From an uncultured Lachnospiraceae bacterium (GTDB taxonomy: Bacteria; Bacillota; Clostridia; Lachnospirales; Lachnospiraceae), in NCBI GenBank assembly GCA_930972465.1, contig CAKNHF010000030.1, forward strand, positions 1 through 35,541: 35,541 nucleotides of DNA, given 5' to 3'. Below are positions 8,766 to 17,422 of the stretch, in pieces. Every line of letters begins with the position of its first letter. Position 1 is the first letter of the stretch. The notes below the pieces were generated by a model. That model made no database searches and was not told the DNA's origin. It was given only the letters and a program-made list of their open reading frames with translations. Position numbers and translations under genes: made by a program.

Positions 8766-10028
8766 TTACTCGTAAAGCATTGCCTGAACAGTCTCTTCCT
8801 CCATGTTGCCCCGGTCCGCCCAGATATATCCCGTGTTCACATCGGCCTCATTGCCGATCTCAAGAACAGTACGGGCAGCCGCAATCACTGACGCATACCC
8901 GATTCCGAACGGGTTCTGCACGATCAGACCGTCCACATCACCATTTTCCAGGGAGTCCAGCTGATCCTTGCCTGCGTCAAAGCCCATTACCGTAACATCC
9001 TCGATCCTGTCCATGGAAGCAAGCGCTGACACGCAGAGCTGTGTTGCCGCCTCATTCGTACCGAAGCATCCCTTCAGTTCGGGATGTTTTCCAAGATAAT
9101 ACGCAACAGCCTCTTCATCACTCATTGCTTCAGCCGCGGCCGTCACTTCTTCCATTTTCTCATCAGCTGCAGGATCTTCTTCCGCATCTTTGTTCTCCGC
9201 TTCCGGATCCGCGGCAGTCTGTGACTCCTGGTCGTTCGTTTCTTCCTCTGTCTCAAGAGTAACATTGAGCTGCTCCGCCGCAGCCTGCCGCTTCAGCCCG
9301 TCAAGCTGATCCATGTAAATCGTTTCGACAATGGTCACATTCGGATGACCGGAAGTAATCTCCTCACGGAAACCTGCCTCCCGCTCCTTGCCGTTTTCCG
9401 AAACCGAGTCCTGAACGATCAGCGCCACCTCGCCGCTGTCCTCCACGGCCTCACACAGATGAGCGGCGCCTTCCGCCGCGGCTTTTGTATTGTCTGTCCT
9501 GCATGTACACTGTATTCCCTTGTAACTGTTTCCCGAATCAAATGCCACAATTGGAATTCCGTTCTCTGTCGCCAGATCGAACTGTACCGCCGATGCACTT
9601 TCATCAATGCTGGCAATCGCTACCACATCCGGATATCTTGCAAGCTCTTCATCCAGAATATTCACCTGTTCATCAATATCCTCACCGTCCGCAGGAGCGT
9701 TGAACAGTACTCTGATCTGATCCTCTCCTGTATATCCCAGGGCTTCATTCAGATCTTCCCCGGCCTGTTCCACGCCTTCCCTGATCTGCTTCCAGTAGGA
9801 AGCGTTCTCTTCTTTACCGATTACCGATATATATGTCCCCGGCTCCAGATCAAGCCCCCCAGCCTCACTGTACGCCGCCGGAGAGATCGCATCAAGATTT
9901 TCCTGATATGGCAGCTTTTCTGTGGTCTCTCCTGTAAATACATTCTCATCTTCTCCGGAACTGCACGCACACAGTATCACAGCCGTACAGATTCCCACTG
10001 ATATTATAGAAACAGATTTCTTTCTCAT
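8766..10028 (-). CDS. Orphan sugar-binding-type (periplasmic-binding-protein-like I) lipoprotein
   Basis: The 420-residue protein begins with a signal peptide and a lipobox LCAC (lipid-modified Cys22), so it should be anchored on the outer face of the membrane. The rest matches the ribose/galactose-type binding fold: YISVIGKEENASYWKQIREGVEQA, IPIVAFDSG, GCFGTNEAATQ and VTVMGFDAGKDQLDSLENGDVDGLIVQNPFG (last blocks given as short landmarks). A very acidic segment rich in Glu, Asp and Ala interrupts the second lobe at about 258-303, where typical family members have a short loop. No ABC ATPase or permease lies beside it, so it is an orphan that may serve a distant importer or a sensor. It is convergent with the histidine kinase and divergent from the ferredoxin. 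Ligand unknown. Confidence 0.82.
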   Translation of the reverse strand: MRKKSVSIISVGICTAVILCACSSGEDENVFTGETTEKLPYQENLDAISPAAYSEAGGLDLEPGTYISVIGKEENASYWKQIREGVEQAGEDLNEALGYTGEDQIRVLFNAPADGEDIDEQVNILDEELARYPDVVAIASIDESASAVQFDLATENGIPIVAFDSGNSYKGIQCTCRTDNTKAAAEGAAHLCEAVEDSGEVALIVQDSVSENGKEREAGFREEITSGHPNVTIVETIYMDQLDGLKRQAAAEQLNVTLETEEETNDQESQTAADPEAENKDAEEDPAADEKMEEVTAAAEAMSDEEAVAYYLGKHPELKGCFGTNEAATQLCVSALASMDRIEDVTVMGFDAGKDQLDSLENGDVDGLIVQNPFGIGYASVIAAARTVLEIGNEADVNTGYIWADRGNMEEETVQAMLYE

Positions 10029-10186
10029 ATCGTCTGCAGCCTCCGTTAAATAAGAGTTTTCACCCTGTTAATTGGCGTCAATTCAATATAATACACCAAA
10101 CCTGTGAAAAATAAAGTAATTTTTCCTTAAATTTTTCTATTTCTTAACGTTTCTCCTTTGTACTTCACTTAGTACATGAAAATACC

Positions 10187-10246
10187 TTGTATATTTAATT
10201 TGATTGTATTAAAATATTAATAACGAAAAACGGCAGACCGTTTTCG
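10187..10246 (+). promoter_or_regulatory. Ferredoxin promoter and 5' leader hairpin
   Basis: A -35 TTGTAT (10187-10192) and a -10 TAAAAT (10210-10215) are 17 bases apart. Just after the expected start point (near 10222) comes an inverted repeat, CGAAAA(A)CGG at 10224-10233 with CCGTTTTCG at 10238-10246, which would fold at the very 5' end of the mRNA. Upstream, TGTAC/GTACA arms (10159-10176) form a possible regulator site. Confidence 0.55.
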
Positions 10247-10272
10247 GAATCATAAGAAGGAGGATACATACT

Positions 10273-10443
10273 ATGGCACACGTAATTAGTGATGAATGCG
10301 TAAGCTGTGGTTCTTGCGAGGGCGAATGTCCGGTAGGCGCTATCTCCGAAGGCGATGGCAAATATGAGATCGACGCTGAAGCTTGCGTAGACTGCGGAGC
10401 ATGTGAAGCTGCCTGTCCTACAGGTGCTATTTCAGCAGAGTAA
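10273..10443 (+). CDS. 2[4Fe-4S] clostridial-type ferredoxin
   Basis: This 56-residue protein carries two complete cluster motifs: C9-x2-C12-x2-C15-x3-C19-P and C38-x2-C41-x2-C44-x3-C48-P. The two halves are related by internal duplication (CVSCGSCEGECPVGAIS and CVDCGACEAACPTGAIS). It is a small soluble low-potential electron carrier for enzymes such as pyruvate:ferredoxin oxidoreductase, hydrogenase or Rnf. The ATG at 10273 follows AAGGAGG (10257-10263). It is monocistronic, with its own promoter and a strong terminator, as expected for an abundant carrier. It is easily missed because of its length. Confidence 0.95.
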   Translation: MAHVISDECVSCGSCEGECPVGAISEGDGKYEIDAEACVDCGACEAACPTGAISAE

Positions 10444-10474
10444 TAGTAATAAATCGCAAAGTGATCACAAGCAG

Positions 10475-10506
10475 AAATACCGCCCGTATCGGGCGGTATT
10501 TTTCTG
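10475..10506 (+). terminator. Ferredoxin gene terminator
   Basis: A perfect 11-bp stem (10475-10485 with 10491-10501, loop of five) runs into TTTTTCTGTTTT. It may also end the minus-strand gene at 10564, although the run on that side is less T-rich. Confidence 0.9.
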
Positions 10507-10563
10507 TTTTCCCGGATACCGGCGGCACCCGTCCCGGCGAGCGATTTCCCGTGGCAGATTCAC

Positions 10564-11337
10564 TCAGCGGATCTCTTCCATATATTTCTCCCTCCACTGT
10601 TTCACAGCGTCCTGCAGGCGTCCTGCGAATCCGGCCAGCTCATCATATTTCTGCTTCGCGTAACGTATCTCTTTCTCGTACTCTCCGACTGTCTCCCTCA
10701 GCCTTCCGCTCCGATAGCGCTCGGCTTCAAGTTCATTGCGGAAAGCCCTCTCATTTTCCTGAACCTTTATTCTGAGCTGTTCACACTCCTTTCTCAGCCC
10801 CTCTGTCAGCAGTTCAGACTCCTGACACACAGCATTCTTAAACCCTCCTTCTGCCCATATCTTCTGGAACAGTATCCTCATATCCCGAAATATGATGATC
10901 ATTACTGTATTTTTCATCTGGACGATATGATATTGAAACTTTTCACTTTCCTGTATAACTTCAGAATGTCTTCCATCCCCATACACACTGCACATATACA
11001 GGCAGTGAATGTTCTTTCTTTCCTCACAGGTCATATAAAAAAGAATGATATTCCCCGCCATGACGGCAAGCTCTATATTATGCGCTCCTGTCCGGGCCGG
11101 AATGATTTCCTCCTCCCCCGCGCCGATCCCGTCAAAGACCAGTTCATTCTGCGTATTTATATAAGCGAAATATATCGTCCCGTAAAACATCACCGATGTC
11201 AGATCTCTGCCGTAATCTTCTTTCAGCACAGCCGTTGTCCCTCCGTTTCTCGCGGGAAAAGCATGAAACATAATACGGTTCCCTTCTGAGTATATACATG
11301 CCTTTCTTCCGTCCGGCAGATCATAGATCCGGCTCAT
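10564..11337 (-). CDS. Unknown protein, beta-rich N-terminus plus C-terminal coiled coil
   Basis: I do not recognise this 257-residue protein. It has no signal peptide or membrane helix. Residues ~1-160 alternate short hydrophobic strands with turns (for example IMFHAFPARNG, VMFYGTIYFAYINTQNELV, IELAVMAGNIILFYMT), suggesting a beta-propeller-like or beta-sheet domain. Residues ~165-257 are a long charged heptad-rich helix (EGLRKECEQLRIKVQENERA and beyond), a clear coiled coil. It is transcribed divergently from the cysteine-rich gene at 11446 across only 108 bases, which suggests a shared role. An AGGAGG-like site (GGAGGAGGTG) precedes the ATG at 11337. A structural or spore-associated role is possible by association but is not shown by the sequence. 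Confidence 0.6.
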   Translation of the reverse strand: MSRIYDLPDGRKACIYSEGNRIMFHAFPARNGGTTAVLKEDYGRDLTSVMFYGTIYFAYINTQNELVFDGIGAGEEEIIPARTGAHNIELAVMAGNIILFYMTCEERKNIHCLYMCSVYGDGRHSEVIQESEKFQYHIVQMKNTVMIIIFRDMRILFQKIWAEGGFKNAVCQESELLTEGLRKECEQLRIKVQENERAFRNELEAERYRSGRLRETVGEYEKEIRYAKQKYDELAGFAGRLQDAVKQWREKYMEEIR

Positions 11338-11388
11338 ATCACACCTCCTCCGGCTTCCCTTCTATCTGATGTATATGGAAATCACGGA

Positions 11389-11415
11389 ACAAAAAGACTC
11401 CCCCGGCATAAAATA
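11389..11415 (+). promoter_or_regulatory. SigK-like sporulation promoter of the cysteine-rich gene
   Basis: CATAAAATA (11407-11415) fits the SigK -10 pattern CATAnnnTA. An AC (11389-11390) sits 16 bases upstream, as in SigK -35 regions. No good SigA -35 box pairs with the TATAGT or TAAAAT overlapping here. The -10 also resembles SigE boxes, so the mother-cell factor is not resolved. Confidence 0.4.
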
Positions 11416-11445
11416 TAGTAAAGATTTTTAGAGAGGATATTTTCT

Positions 11446-12390
11446 ATGCCGAAATATAGACCCAAAGGCTGTAAATGTTCTGGAAAAAGACGCTATATCA
11501 GCAGCGGTATCAGCAACAATTCAGACTGTATTGATGTGTGTACCAATCCGATCTGCGGGACCAGCGATAATCTGACGCTTCTTGCCCCTGTCGTCTACGA
11601 CGAGATCGGCATCAATCTGTGCCGTGAGGTACCTCTTTCGGAAACGCTTCCCACAGGAGGCTACCCGCTTAACGCATCAGTTCAGGTACTGAGCGTTGAA
11701 TTTCCTGAAGAAGGCGGACAGCAGACATCTGTCGCGCGCATTCCGGGACGTACCAACTGCAGTCTTGTCACTCTGACAAATCTGTCGGTGACATTCGCCG
11801 TTACGATTTATGACTGTGCGAAGCGCATCGTGGATACAATAACAGCATCCGCTGTATATCTTCCTTCCGGCCCTGAAGTTCCCGACTATGAATTCTATGA
11901 CGCGGAGACCAACCCATCGGATGTAGAGCTCGAGATCTTCACCCCGTATGGTCTGACTTATCAGAACGGCGACTCAGACAGCCCGGTTCTCAACTACATC
12001 GGATTCAGTACAGAAAACAGCATGCTCACACAGGGACTTAACATGATTGCAATCCCAAAAATCCTCAACTTCGATACAGACACGCCGTCACTCACGATAG
12101 GGATCAGCGTCTATGTCAAGAGCATCTACTTCTCGCAGTACCTTGTACCGCATAACGGAAGGGCAGTCGTGCCGAAAGGCTGCATCATACCGGACGAAGA
12201 TACCATCTGCATGGATTTCGTCTCCGGAGATCTGCTGGACTATGAGATCAAGCCGCTTGAACTCTGTGCGCCGAAATTCGAGGAACGGATGAAGGAAGAC
12301 TGCGAAGAGTGCGAGTCCTGCTGTTCTCCCGTTGTGACCCAGGAACCGGAAACAGATTCGGAACCGGCGGAGCCGGAAGCGGACGCATAA
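11446..12390 (+). CDS. Cysteine-rich beta-sheet structural protein of unknown function, candidate spore-surface protein
   Basis: This 314-residue protein matches nothing I can name. The N-terminus is basic and Cys-rich (KGCKCSGKRRY, then CIDVCTNPICG). A long Thr/Ser/Val-rich middle looks like beta-sandwich strands (residues ~55-260). The end carries CEECESCC and then an acidic Pro/Glu tail. There is no signal peptide or membrane helix. Cys-rich ends flanking a beta-sandwich recall disulfide-linked spore coat or endospore appendage subunits, and the upstream SigK-like promoter agrees, but this is inference. The ribosome binding site is AGAGAGGA. The gene is divergent from the coiled-coil gene and is followed five bases later by a repeated hairpin. 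Confidence 0.6.
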   Translation: MPKYRPKGCKCSGKRRYISSGISNNSDCIDVCTNPICGTSDNLTLLAPVVYDEIGINLCREVPLSETLPTGGYPLNASVQVLSVEFPEEGGQQTSVARIPGRTNCSLVTLTNLSVTFAVTIYDCAKRIVDTITASAVYLPSGPEVPDYEFYDAETNPSDVELEIFTPYGLTYQNGDSDSPVLNYIGFSTENSMLTQGLNMIAIPKILNFDTDTPSLTIGISVYVKSIYFSQYLVPHNGRAVVPKGCIIPDEDTICMDFVSGDLLDYEIKPLELCAPKFEERMKEDCEECESCCSPVVTQEPETDSEPAEPEADA

Positions 12391-12583
12391 GGCGGAAGCC
12401 TTTTCCAAGCAAGCTTGCAGCGGCTTCTCCTTTTCCGGTTTTTCACACATGCCACAGCTCGATTCTGCGGCTTCCGCCGCTTCTTCTCGCTGTGCGGCGT
12501 TCGCCGTATGTCCGGATAACCCCCGAAGCCTTTTCCAAGCAAGCTTGCAGCGGCTTCGGGGGTTATCCGGACGCATGTGTGAA
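12391..12583. repeat. Palindromic repeat cluster with two identical 33-base units
   Basis: Two identical 33-base units lie at 12395-12427 and 12525-12557. Each can fold by itself (GAAGCC with GGCTTC, and inner CAAGC with GCTTG). The second sits in a perfect 21-bp stem (12510-12530 with 12552-12572). A further arm at 12442-12452 pairs perfectly with 12573-12583, and 12391-12400 pairs with 12469-12478. The whole could be a MITE- or REP-like element. The first unit plus the following TCCTTTTCCGGTTTTTC could also terminate the upstream gene. Confidence 0.7.
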
Positions 12584-12633
12584 TTGGTGTAACAATTTGA
12601 CGAACGATTATGGGGTGTTGAGGGGGAGGGCTG

Positions 12634-12642
12634 TGCTATAAT
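12634..12642 (+). promoter_or_regulatory. Extended -10 promoter of the MerR-like gene
   Basis: TGCTATAAT is a perfect extended -10 element. No convincing -35 box lies at 16-18 bases upstream. The expected leader is about 28 bases, with AAGGAGG at 12659-12665. Confidence 0.6.
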
Positions 12643-12676
12643 ATGAACAGGTTGAGACAAGGAGGTATAACTATTA

Positions 12677-13342
12677 ATGGGTGAAGTCAGATTTATGATT
12701 TCCGAGGCGGCCAAGCAGGTTCAGGTCGAATCCCATGTCTTAAGATACTGGGAGGAGGAGCTTGATATCCCGATCGGCCGCACGGAAATGGGACATCGAT
12801 ATTATTCCAAAGATGACATTCAGCTGTTCTGCTGTATCAAGAAACTGAAAGATGAAGGGATGCTTCTCAAGGACCTGAAGCCTCTCATACCCGAGCTGAA
12901 GGCCACCCGGCTGAAGCTGAAATCCCCCGACGGGCAGTCCGAAGCTTCCGCATCGCAGGAAGCAAAGGAGAAATCCGGGATCAAAGCAGCGCAGTCTGCG
13001 GATAAAAGCGGAGTGCCGTCTGTCCGGGAAAATCATTCAGAGACGCCCATGACGGCGGAAGCGGAAGTCATCCCCGTCACCCAGCTCGAACAGGTGCGTT
13101 CTCTTATCGGCGACGTGCTCACTGAAGTGGTGACAGAAAACAACGAGACACTGAAAAAAGACATCAGCAAGGCAGTCACCACTGATGTCATGCGGGAAAT
13201 GGATTTTCTCTTCCAGGCAAAAGAACGTCAGGAAGAAGAGCATTTCCGCAAACTCGACTGTCTGATCCGCCAGCAGCAGGCATCCCGCCGTGAAACGGTA
13301 AAGGGCAGTCCGATCGGCAGATTAAAGAAAATGTTTACATAG
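12677..13342 (+). CDS. MerR-type HTH protein with coiled coil, RacA-like
   Basis: Residues 1-75 of 221 form a MerR winged helix (FMISEAAKQVQVESHVLRYW, then GHRYYSKDDIQLFCCIKKLKDEG). A low-complexity linker (~85-130) follows, then a charged helical region (~135-205), and a short basic C-terminus IGRLKKMF that could form an amphipathic helix. This plan of MerR HTH, coiled coil and basic tip resembles the chromosome-anchoring protein RacA more than a ligand-sensing MerR regulator, since there is no metal or drug pocket. I leave the function open between chromosome organisation and transcription. It stands alone, convergent with dnaB. Confidence 0.7.
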   Translation: MGEVRFMISEAAKQVQVESHVLRYWEEELDIPIGRTEMGHRYYSKDDIQLFCCIKKLKDEGMLLKDLKPLIPELKATRLKLKSPDGQSEASASQEAKEKSGIKAAQSADKSGVPSVRENHSETPMTAEAEVIPVTQLEQVRSLIGDVLTEVVTENNETLKKDISKAVTTDVMREMDFLFQAKERQEEEHFRKLDCLIRQQQASRRETVKGSPIGRLKKMFT

Positions 13343-13370
13343 ATATCCGCCCTCTCCTGCCATAAGACGG

Positions 13371-13396
13371 AAAAAGCGTCGGCACATGCCGACGCT
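13371..13396 (-). terminator. Terminator of the gdpP-rplI-dnaB operon
   Basis: On the minus strand a 9-bp stem (AGCGTCGGC/GCCGACGCT, loop of four) is followed by TTTTT. The stem begins inside the dnaB TAG stop codon. Confidence 0.85.
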
Positions 13397-14744
13397 ATGA
13401 ATCCTGCTGCCGCAGTTCGTTTCCGAAACGGGTATACTGCGGCATCCAGGCAAGCCTGACCGTACCGATCGGGCCGTTTCTCTGTTTTGCAATGATGATC
13501 TCCGCAATATTCTTGTCTTCCGTATCCGGATTATAATAATCATCCCTGTAAATGAACATACACACATCGGCGTCCTGCTCAATCGCTCCGGATTCACGGA
13601 GGTCCGAGAGCATCGGTCTCTTGTCCGTTCTCTGTTCCACCGCACGGCTCAGCTGTGACAGAGCGATAACCGGCACGTTCAGCTCTCTGGCAAGTCCCTT
13701 GAGAGAACGGGAGATCTCTGATATCTCCTGCTGCCGGCTCTCATTCTTCCTCCCGCCGCTTCCGGTCATAAGCTGCAGGTAGTCGATGATGATCAGGTCC
13801 AGTCCCAGTTCCAGTTTATACTTTCTGCACTTTGAGCGCATCTCCGCAATGGAGATACCTGATGTATCGTCAATGATCATTCTCGAACGCCCGATGGTAC
13901 CGGCTCCTTCGATCAGTTTCTCCCAGTCTGTGTCCGTCAGATTTCCCGTTCTAAGCACCTGTGCATCCACATGGGATTCCAGGGAAAAGAGTCGGTTCAC
14001 AAGCTGTTCCTTTGACATCTCGAGACTGAAGATCGCGACCGCCAGATTCTGGCGGAACGCCACATGCTGCGCGATATTCAGAACAAAAGCCGTCTTACCC
14101 ATGGAAGGACGGGCCGCGATCAGAATAAGGTCTGAGCGCTGAAGACCGGACAGTTTATAGTCCAGATCAATGAATCCGGTCGGTATTCCCGTCACAGTTC
14201 CCTTTGTCTTCGACGCCCTCTCAATTACGTCCAGAGCATTGAGCACGACCTGCTTGATGGGAGTATATTCCTGAGAATTCCCCCTCTCCACCAGTTCAAA
14301 AACTCGTTTTTCCGTCTGCTCCAGTATGTCCTCCAGCGGCTGGTTCTCCATATAACACGCATTGGCTATATCTTCATTGATCTTGATCAGTCTGCGGAGA
14401 ACCGCCTTATCCCTCACGATCTCCGCGTAATATTTGATATTGGCGGAAGTCTGTGTTCCGACAAGGAGCTCTCTTGCGAACTCCATACTGCTCACTTCCG
14501 GCGGAACATCTTTTTCTTTCAGATACTCCTGAAGAGTGATCAGGTCAACCGGCTTTCCTGCGTGAAACAGTTCCACCACAGCGTCAAACAGGATCCCGTA
14601 TGCAGTCTGGTAGAAATCCTCTCCCGTAAGCATCTCCGATGCGACCATGATGGCGTCCTTATTCATCAGCATGGCGCCAAGCACGGCCTGTTCCGCCTCG
14701 GCGCTGTGCGGCGGCATCCTTTTCATTGCTGCTTCCATATCCAT
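13395..14744 (-). CDS. dnaB: Replicative DNA helicase DnaB (DnaC in Bacillus)
   Basis: The 449-residue hexameric 5'-3' fork helicase has the usual two domains. The N-terminal helical domain opens with PPHSAEAEQAVLGAMLM. The RecA-like motor carries Walker A ARPSMGKTAF, Walker B IIIDYLQLM, and the C-terminal block IIAKQRNGPIGTVRL. Length and motifs are standard and no intein is present. It is the last gene of the operon after gdpP and rplI, 15 bases from rplI. AAGGAG precedes the ATG at 14744. A terminator overlaps the stop codon. Confidence 0.97.
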   Translation of the reverse strand: MDMEAAMKRMPPHSAEAEQAVLGAMLMNKDAIMVASEMLTGEDFYQTAYGILFDAVVELFHAGKPVDLITLQEYLKEKDVPPEVSSMEFARELLVGTQTSANIKYYAEIVRDKAVLRRLIKINEDIANACYMENQPLEDILEQTEKRVFELVERGNSQEYTPIKQVVLNALDVIERASKTKGTVTGIPTGFIDLDYKLSGLQRSDLILIAARPSMGKTAFVLNIAQHVAFRQNLAVAIFSLEMSKEQLVNRLFSLESHVDAQVLRTGNLTDTDWEKLIEGAGTIGRSRMIIDDTSGISIAEMRSKCRKYKLELGLDLIIIDYLQLMTGSGGRKNESRQQEISEISRSLKGLARELNVPVIALSQLSRAVEQRTDKRPMLSDLRESGAIEQDADVCMFIYRDDYYNPDTEDKNIAEIIIAKQRNGPIGTVRLAWMPQYTRFGNELRQQDS

Positions 14745-14759
14745 TGAGATTTCGTCTCC

Positions 14760-15209
14760 TTACGCTTCTTCCTTCACGGCAACTTTGAGTTCCGCCGTAA
14801 CTTCCGGATGCAGTTTCACAGAAACATTATGAACGCCGAGGGATTTGATTGGCTCCTTCAGCTGAATCTTCTTCTTGTCAACATCAAGCCCCATCTGTTC
14901 CTTCACCGCTGCAGCGATCTCCTTGCTGGATACCGAGCCGAAGGCCCTTCCGCCTTCTCCCACCTTGATCGCCAGTTCCACCTTGCCGGCCTCAAGCTTT
15001 GCAGCCAGAGCCTTTGCATTGTCCAGATGCTCCTGAGCCATCTTTTTCTCATTGTTTTTCTGAAGCTTCAGATCGTTCAGATTTTTTCCTGTAGCCTCTA
15101 CTCCCATCTTCTTGGGGAGAATAAAGTTCCTTGCATATCCGTCATTTACATTGACGATCTCTCCCTTTTTGCCGAGAGATTTCACATCCTGTAATAAAAT
15201 TACTTTCAT
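14760..15209 (-). CDS. rplI: 50S ribosomal protein bL9
   Basis: A 149-residue bL9 with the N-terminal signature [20 protein letters not shown] and [13 protein letters not shown], the long central helix, and the C-terminal domain with [17 protein letters not shown]. It binds domain V of 23S rRNA and stabilises the stalk. The gene starts two bases after the gdpP stop codon, so translation may be coupled. Length is normal. Confidence 0.97.
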   Translation of the reverse strand: MKVILLQDVKSLGKKGEIVNVNDGYARNFILPKKMGVEATGKNLNDLKLQKNNEKKMAQEHLDNAKALAAKLEAGKVELAIKVGEGGRAFGSVSSKEIAAAVKEQMGLDVDKKKIQLKEPIKSLGVHNVSVKLHPEVTAELKVAVKEEA

Positions 15210-15211
15210 TC

Positions 15212-17257
15212 TTAAATATCTCCTTCCTCTATCATCCTGTCGATCGTCTCTTTCAGAGCCTTGATCGCCTCTTCCATATTCGTATGGTCAAACTGGGCTC
15301 CGGCGGAATTGATGTGGCCTCCTCCGCCCAGTTTTTCGGCAATGATCTGTACATTCACTTCGTCTATGGATCGGGCGCTCATGTAGATCTTGCCCTCATA
15401 TACCGTCAGTACGAAGGACGCCTTGATACCGCTGATGTCCAGCAGCTCATTGGCCGCCTGCGCCGCAAGTACGGTCGGGCTATCGATATTGCTCGGGCAC
15501 TCCGCAATGGCAAATTCCTTGCGGTATACCTCCGCCATCCGCACAGCCTCTGCCTTCGCCCTGTAGGACGCCATATCGTCCCTGAACATCTTGCGGACTC
15601 TTGTGATGTCCGCGCCGCATCTTCTCAGGAATGCCGCGGCTTCAAAAGTACGCACTCCGGTGCGGTTCATGAAGTTCCTTGTATCGATCATGATCCCGGC
15701 ATAGAGACAGTCCGCCTCCACGGACGGGAACTTGATATCATCCACGATATACTGCAGCACTTCCGCCACCATCTCGCAGGTGGACGAAGAATAGGGCTCC
15801 ACATAGGACAGCACCGCATTCTCGATGATATTGCTTCCCTGTCTGTGATGGTCCAGCACCGCAATCATCTTGGATCGCCTCAGCAGCTCCGGGCACTCTG
15901 TCATCTGCGGTTTGTTTGTATCCACCACGATAACCATGGTATTGTCCGATATATAGTCCAGCGCCTGTTCCGAGGTCAGGAAAATGTCGTCCTCATAAGC
16001 CGGACTCTCCACGATCTCGTCATAGAGCGGGCGCACGGATCCTGTCACTTCATTGATAACGATATGCGCTTTCTTCTCAAGGCTCACCGCAGCCCTGTAG
16101 ATTCCCATACATGCTCCGAAGGAATCCGGATCCGCAATCTTGTGTCCCATGACCATCACCTGGTCCTTGGTCACGATAAACTCGCGCAGAGCCTCCGCTT
16201 TGACACGGGCCTTGACACGGGTATTTTTGGCCGTCTGTTCCTTCTTGCCTCCGAAATATGTGATCCCGTTGCAGTCCTTGATGACCGCCTGGTCACCGCC
16301 CCGGGCCAGCGCGAGGTCAATGGCCACCCTGGCATACTGATAACTGAGCGCGTAAGTTGCCGTATTCAGCCCCAGTCCGATACTCAGCGTAGCCGAACGG
16401 GCATTTCCTATATTGACCTGCTTGACCTCTTCCAGTATGGAGAACTTGTCTTCCTTGATCTTCTTATAGCTTTCTTTCCGGATTACGACAAAATATTTGT
16501 CCTTCTCCATCTTTTTCACAATGCCGTCCACGTCGCCGATGTACTTGTTGATCTTACGGTCGATCAACGCCACGAGAAGCGACTGTCTGACTTCCTCCAC
16601 ACTTTCCATGACTTCATCGTAATTGTCAATGTAGATCAGACCTGCGATCATTCTCTGATCTTCATTCTCACGGATATAGGCATTCAGTTCCGTAACATCT
16701 CTCAAGGAGACCGCCACGAAGAACTCCTTCTCCTCCGGGATCTGAAGAAGCTCTTCCTTCTCGCTGAACCCCTCCAGAGAAACCTTTCTCAACTCCGCCT
16801 GATAATCCCTGTCCCGATAGGTCACTTCCATCTCGACATGCTCCATATCATCCTTGGGGAATACTCCCGGATGAAGCTCCGGTATCATGCGGTTCAGTGT
16901 CTTTTCTTTTTTCTGTCCGCTCATCAGCGCATTAAAACTGTCATTTGCCCACAGAATCCTTCCGTCCTCCAGGGCGATCGCATAAGGGATGGACAGTTCC
17001 TTGAGAAGCGTGTTCTCTATGCCTTTGTACTGGACAGAAAACTGAATCAGATCAGCCAGGATCAGGGACCGGTTATAGAAATACAGACTGCCGGCAATTC
17101 CCAGATATATAATAATGAAGACGGACATGATCAGTCCGGCTCTTTTGTCGATCATATACATCCAGATATTCATCGCGATCAGCAGTACTGTCATAATAAG
17201 CGGCCAGTGCATATACATCCTGAGCTGTCCCTTTAAACGCATCTTCCTTTTCTTCAT
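15212..17257 (-). CDS. gdpP: Cyclic-di-AMP phosphodiesterase GdpP
   Basis: The 681-residue membrane enzyme should hydrolyse c-di-AMP to pApA. Two N-terminal helices (~18-36 and ~42-62) are followed by a PAS domain (~75-190) and a degenerate GGDEF domain (~195-330) ending near [18 protein letters not shown]. The DHH domain carries [19 protein letters not shown] and the DHH triad in [11 protein letters not shown]. The DHHA1 domain carries [11 protein letters not shown]. The first DHH motif reads ADPD where many relatives read PDMD, but both metal-binding acids are kept. It is first in the gdpP-rplI-dnaB operon, with its own promoter at 17346-17354 and a GAGGT ribosome binding site. Confidence 0.95.
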   Translation of the reverse strand: MKKRKMRLKGQLRMYMHWPLIMTVLLIAMNIWMYMIDKRAGLIMSVFIIIYLGIAGSLYFYNRSLILADLIQFSVQYKGIENTLLKELSIPYAIALEDGRILWANDSFNALMSGQKKEKTLNRMIPELHPGVFPKDDMEHVEMEVTYRDRDYQAELRKVSLEGFSEKEELLQIPEEKEFFVAVSLRDVTELNAYIRENEDQRMIAGLIYIDNYDEVMESVEEVRQSLLVALIDRKINKYIGDVDGIVKKMEKDKYFVVIRKESYKKIKEDKFSILEEVKQVNIGNARSATLSIGLGLNTATYALSYQYARVAIDLALARGGDQAVIKDCNGITYFGGKKEQTAKNTRVKARVKAEALREFIVTKDQVMVMGHKIADPDSFGACMGIYRAAVSLEKKAHIVINEVTGSVRPLYDEIVESPAYEDDIFLTSEQALDYISDNTMVIVVDTNKPQMTECPELLRRSKMIAVLDHHRQGSNIIENAVLSYVEPYSSSTCEMVAEVLQYIVDDIKFPSVEADCLYAGIMIDTRNFMNRTGVRTFEAAAFLRRCGADITRVRKMFRDDMASYRAKAEAVRMAEVYRKEFAIAECPSNIDSPTVLAAQAANELLDISGIKASFVLTVYEGKIYMSARSIDEVNVQIIAEKLGGGGHINSAGAQFDHTNMEEAIKALKETIDRMIEEGDI

Positions 17258-17345
17258 AATATATTACCTCACTTCACGCTGTGTCTGCGCCTGAAACTCA
17301 GCGCTATGAAAAGCGGCTGCTGCCAGCCTCACATAGAATGAAACT

Positions 17346-17354
17346 ATTATAGCA
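17346..17354 (-). promoter_or_regulatory. Extended -10 promoter of gdpP
   Basis: On the minus strand TGCTATAAT is a perfect extended -10 element, preceded by an A/T-rich stretch and a weak -35 (TGGATT). The leader would be about 80 bases. The intergenic stretch 17258-17593 (336 bases) holds only this promoter and the divergent one at 17423-17497. Confidence 0.65.
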
Positions 17355-17422
17355 TCTTTTTTTATTTTAATCCACTATTTTAAAATTCGCCCGGCAGAGG
17401 GCATTTATCTGTTTTCATCCAT

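Noticed and set aside
15284-17236. A 650-codon open frame on the plus strand
   Set aside because: It is antisense to gdpP, whose domains are all recognisable. The frame has no ribosome binding site and a His/Ile/Arg-rich composition typical of a mirror frame.
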